This document shows, in pieces, positions 44,180 through 54,300 of a stretch of DNA of 64,000 nt. The notes under the pieces are model-generated. The model was not told the origin of the DNA. It worked only from the letters and a program-made list of their open reading frames with translations, and did no database searches. The first letter of the stretch is position 1. The number at the start of each line of letters is the position of its first letter. Origin of the DNA: Fratercula arctica (taxonomy: Eukaryota; Chordata; Aves; Charadriiformes; Alcidae); NCBI GenBank assembly GCA_947846985.1, contig CANTUZ010000001.1, forward strand, positions 1,054,001 through 1,118,000, written 5' to 3'. The position numbers and the translations under genes were made by a program.

Positions 44180-45536
44180 GAGCCGTGCTGAGCCGTGCCA
44201 AGCCGTGCCAAGCTGTGGTGAGCCATGCCAAGCCATGTCTTGTTGAGCCATCCCAAGCCATGCTGAGCCATCCCGAGCCATGCTGAGCCATGCCAAGCCG
44301 TGCCGAGCCGTGCTGAGCCATGTTGAGCCACATCGTTCTCTGGCAAGCCATGCCAAGCCATGCTGACCCATACCGAGCCATGCTGAGCTATGTCATGCCA
44401 TGCCAAGCCAAGCCATGCCAAGCTGTGCCAGTCCATGCCGAGCTGTGCTGAGCCATGCTGAGCTATGCCAAGCCATACTGAACCGTGTCAAGCTGTGCCA
44501 TACCAAGCCAAGCCCAGCCATGCCGAGCCATGTCGAGCCATGGCAAGCTGTGCCAAGCTGTGCCGTGCCATGCCAAGCTGAGCTGTGCCAAGCTATGCCA
44601 TGCTGAGCCGTGCCAAGCCATGTCAAGCCATGCCAAACCTTGCCGAGCCATGCCAAGCTATGCCAAACCTTGCTATGCCGAGCTGTGCCAAGTCATGCGG
44701 AGCCATGGCAAGCTATGCTAGGCTGTGCTGAGCTGTGCTGAGCCGTGCCAAGCTGTGCCATACCAAGCCATGATGAGCCATGCCAAGCCATGCCAAGCTG
44801 TGCCAAGCCATGCCAAGTCATGCTGAGCCATGCCAAGCCGTGCCAAGCTATGCCAAACCATGCCAAACCATGCTGAGTCATGCCAAGCTATGCCAAGCTG
44901 AGCTGTGCCAAGCCATGTTGAGCTGTGCCGAGCTGAGCCATGCCAAGCTGTGCCATACCAAGCCAAGTCGTGCCAAGCCGTGCCAAGCTGTGCCGTGCTG
45001 AGCCATGATGAGCCATGATGAGCCGTGCTGTGCCATGTCAAGCTGAGCTATGCCAAGCCATGCCATGCTAAGATGTGCCAATCCATGCTGAGCTGTGCCA
45101 TGCCAAGCCATGCCATGCTGTGCTGTGCCAATCCATGCCAAGCTGTGCCAAGTGATGCCAAGCTGAGCAAATCCATGCTGAACCGTGCCAAGCTGCACCG
45201 AGCTGTGCTGAGCTGTGCCGAGCTGTGCCATGCCAAGCCATGCCGAGCCATGCCGAGCCATGCCGAGCCGTGCTGAGCTGTGCCGAGCCGTGCCATGGTG
45301 AGCCATGCCGTGCCATGCCAAGCCAAGCTGTGCCGAGTCGTGCCAATCCATGCCGAGCTGTGCTGAGCCAAGCCGTGCTGAGCCAAGTCGTGCCATGCTG
45401 AGCCGTGCCAATCCATGCCAAGCCGAGTTGTGCCATGCTGAGCCGTGCTGTGCCATGCCAAGCCGTGCTGAGCCAAGCCGTGCCGTGCTGAGCCATGCCG
45501 TGCCACGCCAAGCTGTGCCGAGCCGTGCCATGGAGA
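44180..45536 (+). repeat. GCCAA/GCCAT/GCTGT pentanucleotide-based array, 1.36 kb
   Basis: Continuous 5-bp register (AAGCCATGCCAAGCTGTGCC and variants) with frequent GAGCC insertions. All open frames in it are repetitive (Trp/His/Gly/Ala on the minus strand, Cys/Gln/Ala/Pro on the plus). Confidence 0.95.
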
Positions 45537-45950
45537 TGGCGAGAGGCAGCCGGTGAGCGCAGCCTGCACAGGAACCCCATTGCTCAGCGCTTCTCTACCC
45601 CACCCATCACATACATAGAGATAAATATAGATAGCTCCGCTCTCCGCCCCCCCCCCCCCCCCCCCACCCGGAGCCTGGCAGCGGGGGCACATTTGCACGG
45701 GTAATTTCGCTTTGCACTCTGCTAATTAGCGCCTGTGGGGAGCTGCAGGAGGGAGGGGCAGAAGTAGGGCTGGCAGGGCCCCAGTGGGGTGACAGGGGGG
45801 GAGGGAGACAAGGTGGTCCTGTGGGGGGGGACACACACACTGGGCCCCACCGCCCGGCACTGGGAGAGCCAGAAATCATCATTTCTGTCCCCAGTGCCCA
45901 GTTTCAGCTGGTTTGTGAACCGTGTTGTGGGAGCTGCAGTGGTGCAGGCA
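45537..45950. other. Single-copy GC-rich spacer with a C18+ run
   Basis: Includes an ACATAGAGATAAATATAGAT AT-rich patch, a poly-C run around 45648-45665, and TTTGCACTCTGCTAATTAG. No exon was recognised. Confidence 0.5.
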
Positions 45951-46612
45951 GCCCAGTTCCCCCAGTTCCCCAGCCCGGCTCCCCCAGTTTGCCAGTCCAG
46001 CTCCCCCAGCCCAGCTCCCTGCCTCCATGACTCCCCCAGCCCAGTTCCCACAGCCCCCACAGCCCATCTTTCCCAGCTCAATTCTCCCAGCTCCCCCAGC
46101 CCAGCTCCCCAGTGCCCCCAGCTCCTCAGTTCCCCCAGTTCACAAGCCTCCCAGGCCAGTTTGCCCAGCTCCCCAAGCCTAGTTCCCCCAGCTCCCCCAG
46201 CCCCATCTCCCCAGTTCCCCCAGCCCAGTTCTCCCAGTTCCCAAGGCCCCCAAGGCCAGTTTCCCCAGTTCCTCAGTTCCCCCAGCCCCCCCCCAGCCCA
46301 GTCCCCTAGCCCCACCAAGCCCAGCTCCCCCAGCTCCCCCAGGCCCCCCAAGCCCATCTCCCTCAGTTCCCCCATCTCCCCAGTTCCCTCAGCCCAATTC
46401 TCCCAGTTTCCAAGCCCCCCAGGCCAGTTTCCCCAGTTCCCCCAGTTCCTCAGTTCCCCCAGTCCCCCCAAGCCCATCTCCCTCAGTTCCCCCATCTCCT
46501 CAGTTCCCCCAGCCCAGTTCTCCCAGTTTCCAAGCCCCCCAGGCCAGTTTCCCCAGTTCCCCCAGTTCCTCAGTTTCCCCATCCCCCCCATCTCCCCAGT
46601 TCCCCCACGCAG
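45951..46612 (+). repeat. 9-bp-based CCCAGTTCC / CCCAGCTCC array
   Basis: Variants of a 9-mer are organised into longer units; for example the stretch around 46320-46440 recurs at 46441-46560 (TCTCCCAGTTTCCAAGCCCC and GGCCAGTTTCCCCAGTTCC in both). Confidence 0.9.
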
Positions 46613-47935
46613 GGTTTCTGGCCCCGCAGATGACGCGGGGTCTATTTTGGGCCCGGGCTCTGCCCAGCGTGGGAGCAGGAGCACGGGGGGGCCCTGCCTG
46701 GGCACGGGGCGGGGGGGCTGCTCCCCACAGCTGGAATTGCCCGGGGGGAGCGGCAAAGCTGGGCTGGGAAAGGCTGCGGGATGCTGGTACCGGGATGCTG
46801 GTGCCGGGGATGCTGGTACCCAGGATGCTGGTACCCAGGATGCCGGTATCAGGTGCTCCCGGGCTTTCTCCCCCCCCACCGCCCCCAGTGCCCCCCCGGG
46901 GCTCTCCCCCTCCCCCGCGGTGCTCCCGGTATCGCTCCCTACGGCTGCTCCGCCCTCCCCGGTTCTCCTCCCGCCCCCGGTGCTCCCGGGCTCCTCCCCA
47001 GGTTCCCCCCCACACTCCGGTATTCCTGGGCTCGCCCCCTGCCAGTGCTCCGGTTCCTCCCCCCCGGTTCTCCCCCTGCCCACTGCTCCCGCCCCCCCCC
47101 CCCCGTATTCCCGGGCTCTCCCCCCCACGATGCTCCCAGTCCCGCCCCCCCCCAGATGCTTCCGGTGCCCCCCCCACGGGCTCCGCCCCCCACGGCGCTC
47201 CCGGTCCCCTCCCCCGAGATTCCCCCCCGCCCCGGTGCTCCCGGGCTCTCTCCTCCTCCGCCCCCAGTAACCCCCCCCGGACTCCCCCCCCAGGTCTCTC
47301 CCCCTCTCCTGGTGCCGCCCCCGGGTTACCCCCCCGGGCTCCCCTCCCGCAGTGCTCCCGGTCCCCTCCCCCGGGTTTCCCTCCCCCTCCCCGGTGCTCC
47401 CGGGCGCTCTCTTCCACCCCTCAAGTGCCGCCCCCGGGCTCCATCCCCCTCCCAGTACTCCCGGTGCCCCCCCCGGCCTCCTCCCCCCAGGTCTCTCCCC
47501 CCCTCCTCCCTCGGTCCCCCCCCGCGGGCTCCCCCCCGCCAAGACTTTCCCTCCCAGGTCTCCCCCCGCCTCCCCGGTCCCCCCTCCCCCTGGTCTCTCC
47601 CCACCTCCCGGTCCCCCCCCCCCCGGGCTCCCCCCTCCTCGGTCTCTCCCCGCCTACACGGTCGTCGTCCCCCGGGCTCCTCCCCGCCAGGTCTCTCCTC
47701 GCCTCCCGGTGCCCCCCCGGGCTCCCCCCCCCTCAAGTCTCTCCCCGCCTCCCGGTGCGCCCTCCGGACCCCCTCCCAGGTCTCTCCCCACCTCCCGGTC
47801 CCGTCCCCCCAGGCCTCTCCCCCGCCCCGGGCTCCCCCCTCGGTCTCTCCCCCACTCCCAGGTCTCTCCCCACCTCCCGGCCTCCCCCCCGGCGTTTCCC
47901 CCTTCCCGGTGCTCCTGGGCTCTCTCCTGCCCCCC
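46613..47935 (+). repeat. C-rich low-complexity array upstream of STARD10
   Basis: 46613-46850 is partly unique, with a short GGATGCTGGTACC repeat at 46778-46845. Then about 1.1 kb of CCCCGGGCTCTCCCCC, GGTGCTCCCGG and CAGGTCTCTCCCC units. Dense C6-C10 runs give strong quadruplex potential on the minus strand. Confidence 0.85.
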
Positions 47936-48164
47936 CCCCCGCCCCGTTCCGCCCCCGGGCTGCCGGCCCCGCCCCGGCCCCGCCCCGGCCCATCGCGCCC
48001 CGCGCCCCGGCGATGCCGCCGCCGCCGTAGGGGCCGCCGCGACCCGCGGCACCGGCAGCGGAACGCCTGGGGCTGGGGGAGGGGGGAAAAGGGAAAAAGA
48101 AGGGAAAAAAAGCGGGGGTTGCGGGGGGGGGGGGGGCGCCGCCGCCGCCGCCTGTGGCGGGGCC
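47936..48164 (+). promoter_or_regulatory. STARD10 CpG-rich promoter and 5' leader
   Basis: The stretch has overlapping GC boxes (CCCCGCCCCGGCCCCGCCCC, 47967-47986) and CCGCCGCCGCCG runs, then an A/G-rich patch (48075-48120) and a G12+ run just before the start codon. It is TATA-less. The transcription start cannot be placed. Confidence 0.65.
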
Positions 48165-48326
48165 ATGTCGGGTCGCGACAGCGTGCAGATCCCCGACGAC
48201 AGGGACTTCGGGGCGTTCCGGGCGGAGTGCGAGTCGGAGCGCGGCTGGAGCCTCACCTACAGCAAGGCGGGGGTGGCCGTCTGGGTGCAGCTGCTGGAGC
48301 CCGAGCGCTCCCTGCACAAGATCAAG
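48165..48326 (+). CDS. STARD10: STARD10 coding exon 1
   Basis: The start codon is at 48165 in GGCCATGTCG, just after a GCC-rich leader. It encodes [20 protein letters not shown] through [14 protein letters not shown] (residues 1-54) and ends in phase 0 at the donor ATCAAG|GTGAGA. The sequence from DSVQ onward aligns with vertebrate STARD10; the first residues are bird-specific. Confidence 0.93.
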
Positions 48327-51300
48327 GTGAGACACCGCCCCCCGTTCCCCGCACCCTCCCGCCCCCCGCATCTCCCATCCCGCATCCCCCACCGGCGGCA
48401 CCCCGACCGGGGGTGGGGGGGACCCTGGGACGGAGGGGACTGAGGGGAAAGGGGATCCCCGGGGGGGACCTGGAGACAAGTGGGGACCCTCGGGCGATGC
48501 AGCACCCCGGGGTGAGCAGGGACCCCACAGTGAGTGGGGCTTGGGGGGTGAACCAGCGCCTTGGGGGTTATGTAGCACTCTGGGGTGAGTGGGGACCCCA
48601 TAGCAAGTGGGGGCCAGGGGGGGTGAACCAGCACCCTGGAAGCGATACAGCACCCTGAGGTGAGTGGGGACCCTGCAGTGAGTGGGGCTTGGGGGGTGAA
48701 CCAGCACCCTGGGGTGAGCGGGGACCCTGCAGCGAGTGAGGCTTGGGGGGTGAACCAGCACCCTGGGGGGAGTGGGGACCCCACAGCAAGTGGAGACCCT
48801 GGGGTGATGCAGCACCGTGGGGTGAGCAGGGACCCCACAGTGAGTGGGGCTTGGGGGGTGAACCAGCACCCTGGGGGGAGTGGGGACCCCACAGCAAGTG
48901 GAGACCCTGGGGTGATGCAGCACCCTGGGGGTGAACAGGGACCCCACAGTGAGTGGGGCTTGGGGGGTGAACCAGCACCCTGGGGTGAGTGTAGACCCCA
49001 GGTGTGAGTGGGGACCCCATAGCAAGTGGGGGCCAGGGCCATGAACCAGCACCCTGGGGTGATGTGGCACGCGGGGGTGATGTGGCACGCGGGGGTGAGT
49101 GGGGACCCCATAGCAAGTGGGGGCCGGGAAGGGTGATGCAGCACCCTGGGGGGAGCAGGGACCCCAGGGGTGAGTGGGGACCCCATAGCAAGTGGGGGCC
49201 AGGGGGTGAATCAGCACCCTGGGGTGAGCGGGGACCCCATAGTAACTGGGGACCCTGGGGTGATGCAGCACCCTGGGGTGAGTGGTGAGTGGGGACCCCA
49301 GGGGTGAGCAGAGGGACCCCAGAGGTTAGTGGGGACCCTGTGGCAAGTGGGGACCCAGGGGTGATGCAGCACCCTGGGGTGAATGGGGACCCCAAGGGTC
49401 AGTGGGGGGACCTTGGGGCGATGCAGCACCCTGGGGTGAGCGGGGACCCCAGGGGTTAGTGGGGACCCTGGGAGTGAGTGGGGACTCCAGGACAAGCAAG
49501 ACCCCGGGGGTGCGCAGGGACAAGGGGGGACCCTTGGGGACACGGTGGGGGCGTGCACAGGGGTGACTGGGGACTCACACAGGGACAAACAGAGATACCT
49601 GGGGGGTGTGGGACCATGGGGTCTGGGTGCTGCCTGTGCCCCCCCGTGCCCCTGGGGAGCTCCTGGGGACCTGCTGGGCACTGGGGCTGTCCCCATCCCA
49701 GCTGTCCCCACTGGGGCTGTCCCCTCGCTACCCTGCAACCCCCTCTCCCCAATACAGCCTGGGGGGTCCCCGGGACCCCTCTGCGTCCTCCAGCGGGTCC
49801 CTTCCATCCCTGGTGCCACCGCGCCAGGCTGACACCCACCGGTGCGTGCTTGTTCCTCCGGCAGAGCGGGGACAAGGGATTAAAGGGGAAAAACTTGGGA
49901 CACAAGCGGCGCCAGGCTGGGGCTGCCGGTGGCCGTGGGCCACCGTGCCACACTGGAGCCATTGCCCAGCTCTCTGCGGGGCTGGTCGGCTTCCATGTCC
50001 CTGCGGGGGGGACCTGGGCGAAGCCGTCCCCATCCGGTGCCACGAGTCGTGCTGCTGCACCGAGGCCCGGTGGCGATGGTGACGGTGGCGGCGGTGGCAG
50101 CGCGGCCTGCTCCCACGCTGTGCTGCAGCAGCCGCGCAAACAAGCGGTGCCGGGGAAACCTGTCCCTGGGGTGGCGGCGGTGACGGCGGTGACGGTGGCA
50201 CCGGCCGTGCCAGATCCACTCCCCCCCCCCCCACCAGAGGGTTGGCTCACCGACATGGCAGAGCCCCCCCGCGGCTGCGTGTTTGGGCTGCGGTGACACA
50301 GTGACGGGTCCCCACCATGCCCCGGTGGCAGCGAGCCCCGTGGGGGGGGGGAGGGGGGCACGGTCCACGGTCCCGGGGGTGTGGGGCAGAGGAGCAAGCC
50401 CTACCCCACACTGTGACCCGTTGCCGTGGGTCTGGCCATCTCCCCAGCACAGTTCCGTGGGGCACCGTGTCCCCCTGCTCCGAGCCCCCCAGTGTCCCCA
50501 GCACGGCTCTGGTGGGATCGGAGTGCAGGGGGGCGAGCAGGGAGGGAGCAGGGAGGGGGAATGTCCCCTGCCCGTCCCCTGCCCGTCCCGGCAATCCGGC
50601 TGTGCCACGTCTGCCTGGCAGGCGACCAGCCCCGCACCAGGATGTCCTGGCAGGGCTTGGCACAGCATGTCCCCGAAGCCACCCCGTGGGGACCCTGAGC
50701 CTTCCCTCCCCATGCCGGGGGTGGGGTGGGTGGGTTTGGGGGGGGGGGGGGGGGCTGCTGGGTGAAACTCCACCCAGGAGCCTGTTCATCTCCGAAAGGC
50801 CAAGGTCCGTGTTTACCCTGGGGGTGGGCCACCTTCCCTCCGGCCACCTTTGTCCCTCTCCCTCCCTGGCATCCCTCTCCCCCGGCTCTCCGAGGCCCCC
50901 TCCAGCACCCAGCCCCGCATCCCCCCATCACCCCCCCAATCCTGCCCATCCCGGCCGGATCCTGCTTGGAAAGATCCCGCTGGGAGTTTGTATGTCCATG
51001 CCCTGCCTGTGCTGAGTGGGTATTGGGGACCGGGACACACACACCCACACACACACCCGCTGTACCACCCCCCCAGGTCCCCAGCGTCACCCAGACCCCG
51101 CACCCCCGAGCCGGGACGGGATGTTCCCGTTGGATTTGGTGCCACGATACCACCCATGACATTGGCGACGTGGCACAGGGGGGTGTTCGTGGCTCCATGG
51201 GGGGGTGGTCTGGGGGTCCCCTCCCATTCCTGTACCCCCCCCTCCTGCCCCCTCCCCCCCCTCCCCCAGCCTCCCCAGGGCTGTTTTCCTCCCTCTTCTC

Positions 51301-54300
51301 TGCTCTGTAATTAAATGGAAGCGGAAGGTCTGGCCCCGCCGGCCCCCCCCCCCCCAATTAGGGATGCAGCTCTCGTCTAACCTGTTTTCTGGAGGCTGGA
51401 AACCAGTTTGTGCCACCGGGACCTGACACAGCCCGGGGCTGATTTGGCCACGGGGACCTGGGGCTGCTCATTTCCCCCCCGCACCGTGCCCGAGATATGG
51501 GGGGAACCCCGGCCGGGACCCCGACCCCCCCCCCCCCCCCCCCATTGCCCACGCTGGTGGGGCAGCCACCCTGGGGGATCGGAGTCCCCCCCCCAGGAGG
51601 GACGCTGGGGACCGGCTGGTCCCAAAGGGTGGCCGAGAGCCATCCCATGGGAACCATTGGGATGGGGATGGAGCCGGGGGGGGGGGCTCTGGGGTGTCCC
51701 CTGCCTGGACCCCCGCTCCCCTTCCTCACTTATTCATCAGGTCACCTTCATTAGCTCCGGGGACTAACGATGTTGCCGAGCATCCGGCCCATCTTCTCTT
51801 TAATTAATGACCCGCATGGCCCTGGTGGCCACCTGGGCAAGAGGGGACCAAGCCGGGGCTTCGTGGCCCCCCGAGGATGTGGGGCAAGGGGTTGCGCTGA
51901 CCCCCAGGGTGGGGGTTTCTCCATGCCGGGGGTCCCCAACCACCCAGGTGGCCTCTCTGAGTGTGGCCCCAAGGTGGCCACGGGGCCACCAGGCACGGGG
52001 AGGGGTGTGTCTCCCCGTTGGGTCTGCTCTTGTCCCATGGCTGTCCCCTCGTGTCCAACACAGCCCTGGGGACTTGCACGGAGCGTGTGTCCCCCCCTGA
52101 GCCCCTTCCTTGCAAAATCTGTGGGGCAGGGGGGGTCCTTGCACCCTTTGCCCTCTTCCTCCTCCTCCTCAGAGTCAATATTGACCCAGGGCTGGGGCGC
52201 CCGATGCCCTGGTCCCTCCCCGGTGGCACCGTCCCCTCTCCTGGCCAGACCTGTCCCCGTCCCCTGTCCCTAAGGGACGTCACCCTGGGGCTGTGCTCCC
52301 CCGAACCACCGTCCAGGCTGTCCCCTGCCAGACTTTTGGGACGAACGGAGGGGTTGCAGTGCAAAGCGCAGGGGGACAGGCTCCGTGGGGTTGGGGACAG
52401 GCTCGGTGGAGCAGGGACGGGCTCCATGGGGCTGGGGACAGGCTCTGTGGGCTTGGGGACGGGCTCTGTGGGTTGGTGACAGGCTTGGGGACAGGCTCGG
52501 TGGAGCAGGGACGGGCTCCATGGGGCTGGGGACAGGCTCTGTGGGCTTGGGGACGGGCTCTGTGGGTTGGTGACAGGCTTGGGGACGGGCTTTGTGGAGC
52601 AGGGACGGGCCCCATGGGGCTGGGGACAGGCTATGTAGGGTTGAGGACAGGCTTCATGGGGCAGGGATGGGCTCTGTGGGGTTGAAGATGGGCTCTGTAG
52701 GGTTGGGGATGGGCTCTGTGGGATTGGGAGCATGCTCCATGGGGCAGGGACGAGCTCCATGGGGTTGGGGACAGGCTCTGTGGGGTTGGGGACACGGTCC
52801 ATGGGGAAGAAATGGGCTCTGTGGGGCAGGGACAGGCTCCATGGGGCTGGGGACAGGGTCTGTGGAGCAGGGATGGGCTCTGTGGGGCTGGTGACAGGTC
52901 CCATGGGGCAGGGACAGGCTATGTAGGGTTGGGGACAGGCTCCATGGGGCAGGGATGGGCTCTGTGGGGCTGGTGACAGGTTCCATGGGGCTGGGGACGG
53001 GCTCTGTGGTGTTGAGGACAGGCTTGGTGGGGCGGGGACAATCTCCGTGGTGTTGGGGACAGGCTCTGTGGGTCAGGAACAGGTTCTGAGGGGCAGGGAC
53101 AGGCTCTGTGGAGTTGGGGACAGGCTCCGTGGGGCAGGGATGGGCTCCGTGGGGTTGGAGGTGGGCTCCATGGGGCAGGGACAGGCTCTGTGGGGTTGGG
53201 GACAGGCTCCGTGGGGCAGGGATGGGCTCCGTGGGGTTGGAGGTGGGCTCCATGGGGCAGGGACAGGCTCTGTGGGGTTGGGGACAGGCTCCATGGGCCA
53301 GGGATGGGCTCCGTGGGGTTGAGGACAGGTTCTATGGGCTTGGGGACAGGTTCCATGGGGCAGGGATGTGCTCCATGAGATTGGAGACAGGGTCTGTGGG
53401 GTTGGGGATGGGCTCCATGGGGCAGAGACAGGCTCTGTGGGGCAGGGATAGTCTCCATGGCATCGGGGACAGGCTCTGTGGGGCTGGGGATGGCTCTGTG
53501 GGGCTGGAGATAGTTTCCATGGGGCAGGTATGGGCTCCGTGGGATTGGGCCCAGCTTCTCCCCCCCTGGCTGCTGAGGATCTGGAGGGGCACAGGAGGGT
53601 CTGGAGCTGTCCTTGGGGACAACCAACCTGGGCGGGTGTGGGACCCCCCCTCTGCGCCATGGCGCCGGGCTTGGCCCCATGCCCCAGCCCCCCCCATGCT
53701 GGGATGCTGCTCTGGGGGGTGATGGGGGGAGAGGCGAGGGGGCAGGAGCTGACCCCTCAGCCCCCAAGAAGGTGCCCCTGGCACCTGGGGCTCCAGCCCC
53801 ACATGCCCAGGCTGCGAGGTGGCTCTGGGTGGCAAACTGGGCTGGACTGGGACAGACTGGGCTGAGCTGCTGGTCGGGATCTGGCTCCTCAGGGAGGGGG
53901 ACTGCTGGGGGTTTTGGGGAGCTTGAGAGGTGACCCCCACGCGGGGGTCCCCATGGCTTTCCTCCTGCCTAGGGTCCCCATGGCCACCTTCCCACTCAGG
54001 TGTCCCCATGGCCACCCTCCTGCCCCGGGGTCCCCACAGCCACCCTCCCGCCCAGGGTCCCCATGGCCTCCCTCCATCCTGGGGGGTCCCCATGGCCGTC
54101 CTCCCACCCAGGGTCCCCACAGCTGCCCTCCCACCCAGGGTTCCCCATAGTCGCCCTCCATCCCAGGGGTCCCCATGGCTGCCCACCCTCCTGGGCATCC
54201 CCATGGCCACCCTGCCACCCAGGGTCCCCATGGCCTCCCTCCATCCTGGGGTTCCCCATGGCCTCCATCCCTTGGGGGTCCCCATGGCTGTACTCCCACC

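Noticed and set aside
45722..47542. A 606-residue minus-strand Gly/Arg/Glu-rich frame and 466-625-residue Pro/Ser-rich frames on the plus strand (46630-48658)
   Set aside because: They read through C-rich tandem arrays lacking stop codons. One even runs through STARD10 exon 1 in a different frame.
49456..50397. Long frames in STARD10 intron 1 (for example 313 residues on the minus strand)
   Set aside because: GC-rich sequence lacks stop codons in several frames at once; no conserved motif was recognised.
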